A stretch of 64,000 nt of DNA from Dicyema japonicum. Lineage: Eukaryota > Dicyemida > Rhombozoa > Dicyemidae. Within the stretch, counting starts at the first letter, position 1; each line of letters begins with the position of its first letter. Location: positions 181,076-245,075 of the forward strand of contig RDEW01000062.1 in NCBI GenBank assembly GCA_011109175.1, given 5' to 3'. The translations under genes and the position numbers were made by a program. Of this stretch, positions 43,780 to 55,579 are shown in pieces. The notes beneath the pieces were generated by a model that worked only from the letters and a program-made list of their open reading frames with translations, was not told where the DNA came from and did no database searches.

Positions 43780-44250
43780 ACAACTACTGGCTGCACTCAT
43801 AATTGAGAACGCATTTCCCCTGATGAGTGATCCAATTCTGTTTAGCAGGACCAGTGACTTGTTTCCTATGATTCCTGACGTTTCCACGGCGACTGGTTCA
43901 AAAATATGCATATCCACCAAGACATGCATATTTCTTCAACCTTAGGGTCTCAACCTTCTCCGAAGCAGAGCCTGGGTTAGTTGCTGTCATAACAAGGTTG
44001 GAAGGAGAGAGGCTATCCACATAAGCGGCGTCCCAGGCAAAGGTATCTACCGCTTTCCCATGAGAAGAGAGTAGTTCTGTCAGGTCTTCGGTTGGCTGGG
44101 GCAAGTCCAAGCGGCTCCAATTGGGCAGAAAATTGACCAACTTCAAGTCCCCAAGCAATAACTCCATTGATTGCGGCGTGTCTTGGACTTCTTCCAGCAC
44201 TCCTCAGGCAAGAAAGAGCGTGAAGACCTTTCGCGTGAACCATTCCTCCA
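43780..44250 (-). pseudogene. Retrotransposon family D, C-terminal half
   Basis: Minus strand: GLHALSCLRSAGRSPRHAAI, then LAPANRRPDRTTLF, AWDAAYVDSLSPSNL and a terminal stretch near 43780-43830, in three frames. The order matches 49330-49760. Sequence to about 44560 may belong too, but I could not identify it. Confidence 0.72.
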
Positions 44251-44559
44251 GGTATTTAAGTTAGCGTTCAGCAATTGCGGCTGAATAAGAGGAAAGATGT
44301 TAAAAGTACGCTTTATCTTGGTGAAACTGAAGATCGACATTGCTCTAATTTAAGTGATAAAATTTCCTGCATATGGGCCTCCTTTGTTTCCTGGATACAA
44401 ATCTATACAGACAGTACGAAAAGATTTTAAATTTTTTGACATCGACGTTTACACTAGTGGCACATGCAATCGAGCAAAAGCAGATTCGATTCGTAATGAG
44501 CCGTTATCCTATCCAGTATTGCTTCCAGTAATGTACAGAGAAGAGTTCTAAGCCATGTA

Positions 44560-45790
44560 TCCCTTGCAAGCAGCCCATGTAGGTAGTGTAGGATCTGGGA
44601 TGCGAAACTACTAGTAGCGTTGATCGAAGAGTGGAGAAAGCCAATCGGTGAGCGGATATCAATTTCTTTAAAATAAAGCGGTAGTTTGCAGTGGGTTAAC
44701 CAATGTCGTAAAAAAATGGTCGATAATTTTTCAATATACGATTTCATCGTTGCTTCGGTGTTCTTCATGAAGCCATCCGTAACGAAAATTGAAATGTGAC
44801 GTGAGGTGAAAACTAAGCAAAAAAAAGATCCAGTATGTGCGCCGAGAAAGATATGATTGTGAGAGGAAAAAACTGTATGGATTTATTCTTCGTCTGTAGG
44901 AGAGTTGAGATTTTTATGTGAGTCGAGGGAAATCAAGAAAAATGACGTCTTCAGCATTGTTGACAAATATTCGAGGAGAAACTAGATAATCAATTCTCTT
45001 ACACCAATCTACCTAGAAAGTCAAGCACAAAACGTCCACCAGCAGTCATGTGAAAAAAGTGGTGTAAATGACTGAAGCTATATAAGAACCCAAAAAAGTC
45101 CAATGCGCAGATGCCTAAGATCTCAGATATTGTTGATAGCACTTTCCAATCGTCTCCAATAGTGGCATTGTCTGGATACCAGATGTTAAGTAGCGGAGTC
45201 AATCCTCAGAGTCAATCTTAGTGGATCTCTTCGTTGCATATAATCTTGAACTTGATTGTTTGCTAGCCGAAGATCACTGCGCACAGTTGCCTATACTTGA
45301 GGTTTAAAATTCTGCTGATTTTTTGGATTCTGAAAGGCAAAGTTCGATTATGGAATCCCAACGAAAGCTATTGAATGTGTTGCAGATGTTCAGCTTCACC
45401 CGTATTGTGATTAGAAATTTGCAAGCTAATTGAATAGTGTACTTGCATTCTCGTGGAATCCCATCCCTCGGCTTAGTTAAGTTAAACTCAGTCGTTAAAC
45501 GTCTAAATACTTTCCAAAAGCAATCGGAGGATTCCCACCATATAGTTTTCTTAAAGCAAACAATTTGGATGCAAACAATAGTTCACAGAAGTTAAAAATT
45601 TCAGCCTTACTAATGTGCTCAGTGAAAACCTTTATTTATTTATTAGAACCTTTATAAATTGTTTAGGATGTTCCCCGCATCGGTAGCAGCAACTGAATTA
45701 CGACCCCTTATATTTGTCATTGATCCCCCTGATAAAACATGAAACACTTTATTAAAGGAAACACTGGTATTAAGTTTGTGAGAAGTAAAA
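44560..45790. other. Interval without recognisable genes
   Basis: Minus-strand frame 44454-44768 is open for 104 codons (LSTIFLRHWLTHCKLPLYFK), likely more family D debris, but no diagnostic motif is present. The rest is featureless. Confidence 0.3.
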
Positions 45791-46600
45791 CGGCAGAAAC
45801 ATCAATAATTTGCGCTATGCTGACGATACAACCTTACTGGCTGAAACAGAGGATGGCCTCAGGGAGTTGATTCTAAGATTCAGAGAAGAGAGCGCCGTCT
45901 TTGGTTTATTGCTAAATATCAAGAAGACCAAAATTATGACTACTGCTAATAATGGAATAATAGAACTAAAAATTGGGAATGAGAAAATAGAGAGTTGTAA
46001 TAATGTTATTTTTCTGGGATGTATAATTAATCGGAATGGTGACGGAGGCCTGGAAATCAAGAGGCGAATTGCCATGGGACAAGACACCTTCCAGAGAATG
46101 AATAGAATTTGGAAAAACAAAGATATTTCCATAAGGACCAAATGCAGATTAGTTAATGCAATCGTGTTCCCGGTTTTTTTATACGGCGCAGAATTTTGGA
46201 CATTGAAAAAGGCGGATAGGCGAAGAATTAATGCTTTTGAGCTGTGGTGCTGGAGGAAGTTACTAAGAATCCCTTGGACCTCCAAAGTAACAACCATCAA
46301 TGTACTCAAACGGGTAGAGACTGACATTTCGCTAGAGGGAAGAATCGTAAAACACAGATTGGCGTTCTTTGGGCATGTTGTCCGCTTTGATTCACTGGAA
46401 AGAACTATTACTGGGAAGAGAAGACCTGGCCGACCAAGGACTCGGTGGCTATCCATGGTGGAGGACGTCACGGGAATGCCTATATCAAGGCTACTCCAAA
46501 TTGCAAAGGATCGGGGAGAGTGGAGGAAACTCGTTCATGAGATCTCCAAGGGTCGGACACGACTAAATTGGACAACATAACATAACATAACATAAAACGA
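45790..46600 (+). mobile_element. RTE/L1-type retrotransposon, 5'-truncated with pentamer tail
   Basis: One open frame, 45810-46578, starting inside the RT catalytic motif (RYADDTTLL) and running to the natural end: VIFLGCIINRNGDGGLEIK, NAIVFPVFLYGAEFWTL, RRINAFELWCWRKLLRI, FGHVVRF, GRPRTRWL, RGEWRKLVHEISKGR, stop at 46578. No frameshifts in 256 codons, so the insertion is young. It ends in four CATAA units (46579-46596), the simple-repeat tail typical of such elements. The truncation explains the missing endonuclease. Confidence 0.85.
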
Positions 46601-48980
46601 ACGGTAGGGATCGTTCTGGTGGTCAACTTCCAAAGATATAAGGCGTGGTCAGTCTTGCTGATTTTAGGATTTGAAGTGGGATAACACTTTTTGACATGAT
46701 TTAAGATGAAAGAGGCATTTATTAACACCTGATAGGTCGAAGGAAAGAAGGCTCGTTTTTCGTCAAAAGTTCTTGAGGTATGACGGGCATCTCCAGTTAC
46801 ATACGGATTTGACTTTTTTTCAAGTCAGCTTATACCAATCAAAGTATCCGAAATTTAAGCAATATTTCGCAAAGAAGCACTGTCAGTGAAAAAAGTGAAG
46901 TAGCTCGAGGTTGATCGACAGAGGAGCCTGGATGGGAATTGGAGGGTAGCGAGGAAATGTCTTTTGAATCTTCTTTAACTGTTATATCGGTTCTTCCATT
47001 CTGACGTCTTGTTTCTCCGTTTAAAAAAACCACAACTACACGTCTTTTTGGACCTAAGAATTATGCTATGGCCGACTTGTCTACTTTAGTTATCTTGAAC
47101 AGTGGAAATGTAACTTCGAAACACTCCATATGATTAGTAAACCAAATCTCATGAATGACTCCAGGGAATTTGAACAACCGACTCAAGGGAATTTGAACAA
47201 CCAATTTCGTTTGACATTACTTTTTGTTTCACACCATGTCTCCAATAACGACCTAATTTATCACTTAAAACTCAAAAAGTGGCCACAATCTTATTCTTTT
47301 GATGATCAAAAAAGAAACTTGATCGTGAGGAAAACTTCATATCACTATAAATGCAAACGTGCCGATTATAGACTTAATCATACATTTACTAACAATCGCC
47401 CGCAAATTTTTTACCTGGACGGGTGAACCTTGCTTGACAGAGCGGTTGCCTATATCAATCGCACTATTTTGGAAGCAAAGTCGACTTCCGTGTTGAAACA
47501 TTACTCTAACCCCGTCGGTGGTCATGGCAAAATCTCTTTGACTAAAGAAATCATCTAAAGGACTTACCGACCTAACAAGGAAAAAAATCAGGATCCGTGA
47601 TTTGAATAACGGAATAAAAGTCAAAGAACTTAAAGCCCAAAAGGTAAAATGGATTCGAGTACTCTCAGGTTTGAACCAGAATTGATCTACCCCAGAAGTT
47701 TTAAAGGCTATTTGCCACGTTTCAAGACAATAAAATTCCTGATTGTGATTATCTCACGAAAGAATTCTATTAAGATCACGGTCCCACTAAAAATAGCATA
47801 CAAAATAACGGAACAGTGGATTTCAAGATAGAAGTTATCTCAACCTACACTTCTAGAGTTCTTAATTCAGATGGACAACTGGGCCCCTTCGATCTTGATT
47901 GGACAGTTCTCTGTTTAATATGGGCATGAAGAGCTCGAGGGAGGAACACTGAGAACACTACTGGGTATGGTCGAGATCACTTAATTGGTTCTGGTTTAAC
48001 ATTGGTCTTGGTATATTATTTTTTTACGTTTGTAAACTTTAAGAGAATCATTCTCTATAACTTTATTGCAAACCATTTATAGAGATGCATATTTGGCATA
48101 AAAGGAAAAGGGAGAAAAAAACTCCCAGGAACTGGAAAATTGCATCCGCAGATGGTCGGAAATCAGTAAGACATAATTTCCAAAGTAGGTGATCAACTAG
48201 AGTGTGCAAGGCACAGCCAGTATTTTGACGAACATATTTCATCAAATTTTTATACTTCAAAATAAATTATATATCTTTACCATATTCATTTTTTTGAGTT
48301 TTATATTTTATTGATTATCAAGTTACCGATAAATAGAAAAATATAATAAGAACATTCGAGAATTAATAACTAATATTCTCTTATTCCTCTTCAAAATAGA
48401 CGGTCCTTATCAAAGTTACTTCAATTTTGGCAAAACGTCAGTTCATCTGATGCCTTTTATTTTCGCGTATCTGCTGTTACCAGATTCCATTGAAAAGAAA
48501 ACTAAATGTTATATCCATTTGAAGAGATATATATTTGGTATTTTTGATTCGAATTAGTATTTATTTTTGACGACTTAAATACTCGATAAGTAAAATTACT
48601 GATTTGAGTTTTGTAAATTTTGTGATTTTCCAAGATAACTTAAAACGTTTTAAAATAATCGTGATGTTAATTAAAAAAGGTAGACATTATCAAAGCATCT
48701 TAATGATTGTATTTTTTTTAATTTTAAATGAATCAAAAAAAATAAACGAGTGCCAAACTCTGAAACTATTTATACGATTATACATTCTAGACTTGTATGG
48801 CCACTGTTTGAGTAAAATTTCCACCGAAAAGAGGCGAGATTGACCATTATACGTTGAAGATTTGACTCTGAGGAAACAAATGGAGAAAAAGCAAAGACAT
48901 CATTTGTCTTGATTTTCAAGTCAATTCAATGATAATAGCACAGAAACTGAACTACGTTCTTCGGGGGCACCCTGCTACTT
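46600..48980. other. Long interval without recognisable genes
   Basis: Contains a small tandem duplication at 47163-47202 (AGGGAATTTGAACAACC twice, 23-bp period) inside a 98-codon open stretch. No family match, splice structure, SINE or terminal repeats found. Confidence 0.35.
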
Positions 48981-48989
48981 GAAAATGCA

Positions 48990-50035
48990 ACAGCTCGATT
49001 GCTATTCGATTCCTCATCCGGAGTACTATTGAACGTATCACAAATGTGAAATTTGACGACCAAGGGTGGGACCAAGCGACCCTACCCGTTAGCCTGGGCG
49101 GACTGGGAATCCCTTCAACGAAAGATCTGGCTTGCCCTGCTTTATCTATCCTCTTTGGGCTCCAGCCGACTGCTGGTCAGGATGATTTTTCAACTCCAAA
49201 CAGAATCATCTGAAATAACAGAGATGGAGCATTTGAAGGGATGATGCCTGAGCAGAAAGATCGTTACAGGACCATCTGCGAGGATAATATGAGAGGCTTC
49301 TGAACTAATCAAACCAACACAGACGTGCATGTCTAGTCACTGGAAGATGCGAATCGAGTGGCGCATGGATCAATGCACTCCCAGTTGGCAGTTCGGGACC
49401 CATCTTGACGACGATACTGTCCGCATCGGCATCTCCACCAGACTTGGACTGGAGATTTGCCGGACCCACAAATGCCGATGTGGCGCAACCGTCGATTGTT
49501 ATGGACTCCATGCCCTCTCTTGTCGAAGGAGTCCAGGACGATTCCCAAGACACAAGGCGATCAACGGAATTGTCAAGCGAGCCTGGAGTCTGCGGGATAC
49601 CCAAGCCATACTAGAACCTGTTGGTCTGGACAGAGGAGACGGAAAAACGTCCCGACGGGATCACAATTTTCCCCATTCGAAGAGGGGAAACCTTTGGTCT
49701 GGGACGCTACTTGTGTCGACACGCTTTGCCCGTCCAACATTGTCGCTGAGCGCGGTAGACACACTGTATTCCGCGGAAAAAAACGATGATGGCAAAGGAG
49801 AAGAAGTACGAAGCGCTACGCGACCGATTCGCGTTTTATCCGATAGTGGTCGAGAGGAATAAGTGGAAAATCGCTTCGCTTCCTAAAGAAACTTGGACGC
49901 TTAGCTACACTAAAAAGCCACGACCGCACGTGAGACCCGGTGGCTACTCCAGTTGATCTCTGTTGCAATCGTGAGAGGCAACGCAACGTCGATAATGTCG
50001 GCGGGGTCCACTTTGGATGGATGGCAGTTTTAAAT
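48990..50035 (+). mobile_element. Retrotransposon family D, 3' third
   Basis: Plus-strand relic. 49070-49180: WDQATLPVSLGGLGIPSTKD and LALPALSILFG; 49330-49620: LEICRTHKCRCGATVDCYGL (cysteine cluster), HALSCRRSPGRFPRHKAIN, LEPVGLDRGDGK; 49650-49760: EGKPLVWDATCVDTLCPSNI; 49930-50035: LLQLISVAIVRGNATSIMSA and stop. At least three frame changes. It ends about 110 bp from the stop of PIGK copy 2. Family knowledge: these blocks form the C-terminal part of a widespread invertebrate RT protein. Confidence 0.8.
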
Positions 50036-50143
50036 ATGCTTTACTGGGGATAAATTAACTGATTCAATGAAAATGAAATCAAAAAAGTAAAATTCTTGAA
50101 ATGCAAGTGATAGAAAACCAAAGAAACCCCAAAATTAAAAAAA

Positions 50144-51258
50144 TCAATTTATCAAAATGAAATCATTTTTTGGTGGATTTTTACGATAAATTTCAACAGG
50201 TCTTAAATATGTCAGAAAATCAGCAATCATAATGTCAACTGGCTCCAAGTTATGTAGAGTCGATTTAATGACAAAAGTAGATTTCAATTTATTCCTAATA
50301 TAGTCAATCTCCTATAAAACAAAAATAACAAACTAATTCTTGAAAATTTGTTTTATTTGAAAAATCTGGATGATTGATGAAAACAAGCATAAAATGAACG
50401 AACTCATCAATCAATGGAGTCCCCATAATAGTATTTGAATACATCTAATTTTCAACAAAAATTAAAGCAAACAGAATAGGAATCTTTGTTTGCCTCACTG
50501 GTTGCCATGGCAAGCACATTTGGTGAATAAATCCTTTCAATCAAAGCCTGAGCTCCACAAGAATCATATATGAAAACTAGCTTTCCATATCTTCCTTTTA
50601 CATACATTTGTTCAATATATTGGCCAATTCTGAACCTTCAAAGGTTTCTGAATAACGAAATCTCAAATAGTTGTTATTTCCATGCCCTAAACTATTTAAT
50701 AAAAAATTTACCGGTTAAATAGATAAAAACGTTACTATTTTTGTTGGAATTAAGTCTCTTATTGTAAGGTGTATTTTCTGGCATATGTCCAATTAGAAGT
50801 CTCGTGAAAAGTTCCTTAGTCATCTGAAAATATAATTAAAAAATACCGCTGATCCTTGAAAATCCACTTCTATATCTTCACTTGAGAATAAGTCGGGTTT
50901 TTTTAAATCGGAAAATACTCTACCGGTAAAGCGATTTCGTGGATTGCAAGCAACATCATCTCCCAATAACAGAAGTATTCGACTAAATATGATAAACATA
51001 ATTTTAACTAATTCTCATTAATTTAATCAAATAAATTATTTACCTATCTGGGAAGCCTGATTTTCGTGCATGACGATAGATGCTCAATACATCTGAAGAG
51101 TGCCTATAATTTCGGTAGTTGACTGATGGTGTCACAATCACTATCCATTGATCATTAAACTGATCGTTTTTTAAGTTTATCTTCTCATAATAGTCAGCAT
51201 AACAAATCTATCATAATTTCTATAAATTATGCTGTAATACCCTGATTAATAAGACCAT
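50144..51258 (-). CDS. PIGK: GPI-anchor transamidase catalytic subunit, copy 2 (frameshifted)
   Basis: Second copy with the same orientation and exon plan as 41953-43077; similarity continues about 150 bp upstream of the start. Begins MVLLIRICYA; keeps VNYRNYRH, GDDVACNPRN, MTKELFTRLLIGHMPENTPY, catalytic His (TGHGNN), RYSETFEGSELAN (in frame, where copy 1 is broken), catalytic Cys (YDSCGAQA), SPNVLAMATSEANKDSYS, the 28-nt intron after it, and FLTYLRPVEI. One base is missing at 50613-50621 relative to copy 1, shifting the frame before the active cysteine. Neither copy is intact as sequenced. Confidence 0.85.
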
Positions 51259-51639
51259 TGAAATCTCATAAGTTTTGAATTATAAAATCAACAAAAAAAT
51301 TGAATAATTAGCAAAAAATATTTTTGTTTAAAAATAAATTGTTTATATTTAATAATTATTGTTAAAACAATGCATTTATCAACTTAATTCTTTAAAGTAT
51401 TTGAGCAGTTTTATCTTATTCCGTTACTATCTAGTTTATCTGTTCTACCTTGATACGTATCCAACCGGCATCCATCCGTCATCATCTGATTAAAGTTAAA
51501 ATCAGAATACTTTAATATTTCATATCACTGTTTAACCTATTTTCCTTAAAAGTGTGCCGAATGCTCCTTACACTTTTGACACTGCATATTCCTTAGTTTT
51601 TATTCAATTTCATATAAATAGCAATTAATATAATTTAGG

Positions 51640-51835
51640 GCGCTTAAATACCCAGGCTATTTTCTCTGACAATAGCAATCGAGATAAAGTATCGAAGCCA
51701 TCTAGTCAAGCATTGATCCCCATTGACCTTTTGGATCATTGAGGCGATCCTATGGACTAGGTCGTTAAAATTGCGCGCGAGTGATATTATTGTGAAAACT
51801 GATGCAAAAACAATATTCTTTTTGTACCCATTCAT
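51640..51835 (-). pseudogene. Retrotransposon family D, 3' end
   Basis: Minus-strand frame: SLARNFNDLVHRIASMIQKV then RWLRYFISIAIVRENSLGI and stop, parallel to the termini at 11680 and 49930. Confidence 0.72.
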
Positions 51836-52400
51836 CCAAGTCGTCCAGTTTTCTTGTACACAGCCTGTTACTTGGTCATTTTTGAGTCATTCATTTTACA
51901 TTTACTTGTTTATAAATAATTTTTCAGAACAACTATAGCAATCGGAGTGATTCTTTTGTAATTTCTTGTCTACCTCAATATTTTCGGTTTTTGGTTGTGT
52001 GATGTAAGCTTCTGTGTATGTAAGCCTAGGTTACAATTTACAAGAGCAGAACATGAGGAAAGGGTTTCCCTCGATATCTAATAATTTTCTCGATAATTGT
52101 GGATTTTTAAAACGAATACAAGTGCATAACGCGAATCACAAAATGAGAATAAAATCAAAAATAATAAATATCATACTAATCTATATAATAAATTTTTATT
52201 TCTATCAGGATTGTCGGGATCACCTAATTAATTTCAAGAGATTAACTATTGGTGTTTTTGGGTTAATAATAATAGTTCTATCGTCATCGAGTGTTCGCAT
52301 GTGTCTGTTCGTAGTACTGATTCTTAGAACAAAGCTATTCTTTAACGTGTTATCTATAATAAGGTAAAATGATCTTTTTGATATCAAAATAAGCTAGGGA
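51836..52400 (+). other. Unassigned, long open stretch
   Basis: The plus strand is open at 52014-52367 with hydrophobic segments (IINIILIYIINFYFYQDC, FGLIIIVLSSSSVRMCLFVV), and an adjacent frame reads CDVSFCVCKPRLQF at 51995-52040. It could be a membrane protein with unresolved 20-30 nt introns, or chance in AT-rich DNA. I cannot choose. Confidence 0.25.
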
Positions 52401-52414
52401 ACAGGAAAGACAGG

Positions 52415-52560
52415 CTTTAGAGTTAGAGGAAGTCGAAAATTCACTTTCACAAAATAAAATATAAATGACATTTGGGTAACAAATCATTGTTTTCGACTGC
52501 TCTTCAGCTTAGAAGAGGTCGAAAATCCACCTTCAGATATACATTACATTTTGGGTTGAG
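52415..52560 (+). repeat. Imperfect tandem duplication
   Basis: Two diverged units with about a 90-bp period: TTAGAGGAAGTCGAAAATTC at 52420 and TTAGAAGAGGTCGAAAATCC at 52510, each followed by an ACATTTGGGT or ACATTTTGGGT block. Confidence 0.6.
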
Positions 52561-52589
52561 AACTAATCCTTGAGGGAGAACCAATGAAT

Positions 52590-52745
52590 GTTCTTCACTT
52601 CTTTTTTCTTTTTGCTGCGTGTGAGTCCAGTTCCGCGGTGAAATGTCCACTGATGACAGCGTCACTCATCAAACCAAGGCATCGAAGATGCTTGGAATCT
52701 TCAGCCGGTATGAACAGCAGCGAACCAGGAGCCATCATGCCTTAT
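52590..52745 (-). mobile_element. SINE family 1 copy
   Basis: Minus-strand body with the A-rich block, CTGGACTCACAC, CACCGCGGAACTGG, GTGACGCTGTCATCAGTGG and GATTCCAAGC. Coordinates cover the middle of the family; the tRNA-like head survives only as CGCTGCTGTTCA. Confidence 0.78.
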
Positions 52746-53100
52746 TCTTGGACATATTGACGCTGCAATTGTAAAAATAGATGATCTCAATAATGTGTGA
52801 AGATGACCTTGAACTAAATTTAATTAAATTAACGTCAGAAATAAATTAACTAATGTATGTTATTCTCCCTATCACATTCTTCTCTCTTATGGCCCAACCC
52901 GACCAATACACAATTCATCTGAATAACATCTAAAGTCTCCGTTGTCCCAATTTGTCCATTTTGTTCTTCCAAGGTGGCATATTTGGCTCGTTAGTCCTTC
53001 TCTAATGGTAACGTCTATTAATCCTCTTCAAAAGTAAGTCCATATTTCTGTTTTACTCGCATGCTCTCCAAGGTCTTCTTGATCACTTGCGATTGGAGTA
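52746..53100. other. Interval without recognisable genes
   Basis: Stop-rich sequence between the SINE and the R2-like relic. Part of it may be the 3' flank of that element. Confidence 0.3.
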
Positions 53101-54900
53101 CGCTCTTATAGGACTCTCCACATTAAGCGAAGCATGGTGATGTTGTTGCTTACATCCCAGGTAAGCACTATTGGCACAATATTAACCTTAGCATTATGTA
53201 TTAGTCCCAATTCGCTTGCAAGCAGGTCATATTTGTGCAATTTTTTCACTCCGACTTCCTTTAGTGCCTGCTGGGAAGTGATGCCAATCTCAATAAGTGT
53301 AATCATGTTCTTCATTTTATCGAGAACAAATATATCAGGCTTCTTATGCTCAATTTTTGTCTCGGTATAATTGTGGTGTCCACACGAATTTCAACATTGT
53401 TATTAGCGACTGTTGATTACACAGAGTGTGTTTTGAGCTTCTTCGAGTGTTTTATCCAATATAATCGACATAGATGCAGATGAATACATCTCACTACTTC
53501 GTTGTGTCGGCGAAGATAGTCACTGTACAGCATTTGACCATACCTTGTAGCCAAATGATCAACACTTTATAGCAATGCTACAGTGACCACAATTAGAGCC
53601 AATATTATCGAAAAATAAATTACGATCTTGAGTGAGGCACAATATTCCTTCGGATTTGGGTGAATTGTTTCCATACAAAAGCCAACGGAAAGATTCTGTC
53701 GTATCAACATTGTTATCATCAAGACAGTTGAAAAATATTCCATGCAATGGTTTTGCACGTATTTGTTCCAATAAACATTTTTTCTGTAGTTCTTTCAATG
53801 TGTCCATTTTGAGAATATCAGATTCTTGAATTTTATATTTTCGGTTGACGAATTCTATGATTGTGGCCATATGAGTTTTCTTTGATTTGAGCCCGTAGAA
53901 TTCCTGCCTTCCTCAGACAATAGCATGATTTCTTTTTAACATCCCGTAGGAATTGGAGCAGCATGCGTTCACTTATGTGTGTAATGGAGACTAGACCTCT
54001 TCCGAGCTTATCTCTTGGTAAGTAAAGTCGTTCTTTGTTTCCGGGTTTAAAGTGGATCCTATGATTTACAAGGATTTTGCGTATATCCTTGTCAATGAGT
54101 TCAAATTCAGTCGGTTCGATATCAATTAATTCGATGTAGTAGTTGTAGAGAGATAAAGCATGCTCATTCATGGCCTTGAACAGGTTCCCAGAATTTAATT
54201 TTGTAACTGCCAAGTTGTCAATTCTATTCTTAACTCCATCAAAAATCGTCTTTAAAACTTTGTTTTTCAAGACGATGCTATTTCTGTCCTCCAACACACC
54301 AAGGTATCTATATCCCTCCATTCCATACAGCAGTTTGGCTTGGGAGTTCAACCCAGAAACATTAGTAGCCGATTCTTCTGCATTTGGTTCAAGTCCATCA
54401 GCTTCGAAGAACATACTAACTTCATTCATCATAAACAACATCGTGTGGAAAATATTTTCAAGTCGTCCATGAACAGTAAATGATTTGTGGCGTTCGCAAG
54501 AGATTTTCGATCAGGGCAATCTATGGTCACCTTTGGGTATTTTGCATTCAAAATCCTGCTGAGAGGATCCAACAGAAGTACAAAGATTTGTGGTGACAAC
54601 GAATCGCCTTGCAAGATCCCTCGCTTCAATTCAACTTTTCCAATTTCTTTTTTTTATTAAAGTTGAGTCTGATTTTTTATTTAGTAACCAAATTCTTAAT
54701 GAAACTCACGATCCAGTAAGGGAGTCCAGAGTTGTCAAGACTTTGTATGAAAAGTCATGATTTCCGGAATCGAATGGTTTCTTGAACTTCTTATTTCCTT
54801 TCTGTTCGACAAACACCGAGATTTGCTTGAGCTGTTTATTCAACTTCAGAAGTCTTCCTTGCATGCGTTTAACCCACTGGCTCTTCTTTCTCTAGATTGA
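53100..54900 (-). mobile_element. R2-like retrotransposon (family C), longest copy
   Basis: Minus strand, 5' to 3': 54890-54780 (basic region and KRMQ), 54629-54429 (KRGILQGDSLSPQIFVLLLD and the catalytic LLFMDDLKIF), 54441-53833 (an uninterrupted 202 codons: YRYLGVLEDRNSIVLKNKV, KDIRKILVNHRIHFK, RLYLPRDKLGRGLVSITH), 53870-53559 (WLLYGNNSPKSEGILCLTQD and HCSIAIKC, a cysteine/histidine cluster) and 53315-53106 (KVNIVPIVLTWDV). Element order fits R2-type proteins. The part between the basic region and the RT fingers is deleted. The 5' end abuts the SLC6 duplicate. Confidence 0.82.
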
Positions 54901-54920
54901 AAGAGAGCATCATATGTTAC

Positions 54921-55575
54921 TTCTTTTTTCTTTTTGTTCGGTGTGGGTCCTTATTTACACAATCCGGTACCGCAGTGAGATGTTCACTGATGGAGGTGTC
55001 ACTCGTCAAACCAAAGCTTTGTATACCCGTGGAACCTTCAGCCAGAATGTGCCACAGCGAGGGGACTATCATGCCTTTTGCCCTGCATTCATTACACTTC
55101 ACCAAAAAGTTCATATATGTCGAAAAATAAAATATCAGTTTCAAATGAAACAGTTAAGTTAAATTCATTAAAGTTAGCGTTATCTTACATTTATTATTCC
55201 AATATAACGCAAATGGTATCAAAATGGAAAATAAAAAAAGTATCGAAATTTTTGAAAATCATGAATCCTGGAGTGGGAGATTGGATTTTTTAGTATCAAT
55301 TATGGGTCTTTCAATTGGATATGGAAATATCTGGAGGTTTCCTTATTTGTGTTATAAAAATGGAAGAGGTTAATTTCGTCTTTAAATATTTTTAGGTACT
55401 TTTTTAATTCCTTTTTTTATAACTGCCCTTATCTATGGCATTTCTTTGCTTTACATAGAAAGTTTGGTTGGTCAGTTGAAAAGAAAGTCTGCCTTCAAGG
55501 CTTGGAATTTCAATCCGCTTTTTGAAGGCAAATTCTAGTTTAATATTTTAGGCATTGGCTTGTCATGTGTTCGAG
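54921..55575 (+). pseudogene. Inverted duplicate of the SLC6 5' end
   Basis: Copy of 27370-28045 in opposite orientation: part of the upstream SINE (54921-55080), the 5' flank, and exons 1-3 of the transporter. Start [18 protein letters not shown] (55224), signature [16 protein letters not shown], then intron 1 (27 nt), [15 protein letters not shown], and the GC-AG intron 2 kept unchanged in position. The frame stays open to about 55575, where similarity ends abruptly after GIGLSCV. Most codons are kept with a few replacements. It cannot make a transporter. Confidence 0.88.
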
Positions 55576-55579
55576 CAAC

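Noticed and set aside
45815-46471. 218-codon minus-strand frame opposite the retroelement
   Set aside because: It is exactly antisense to a well-conserved RT frame and has no motifs of its own.
54917-55144. Apparent small proteins in both strands
   Set aside because: They are translations of a SINE fragment, and identical frames recur in the SINE at 27870.
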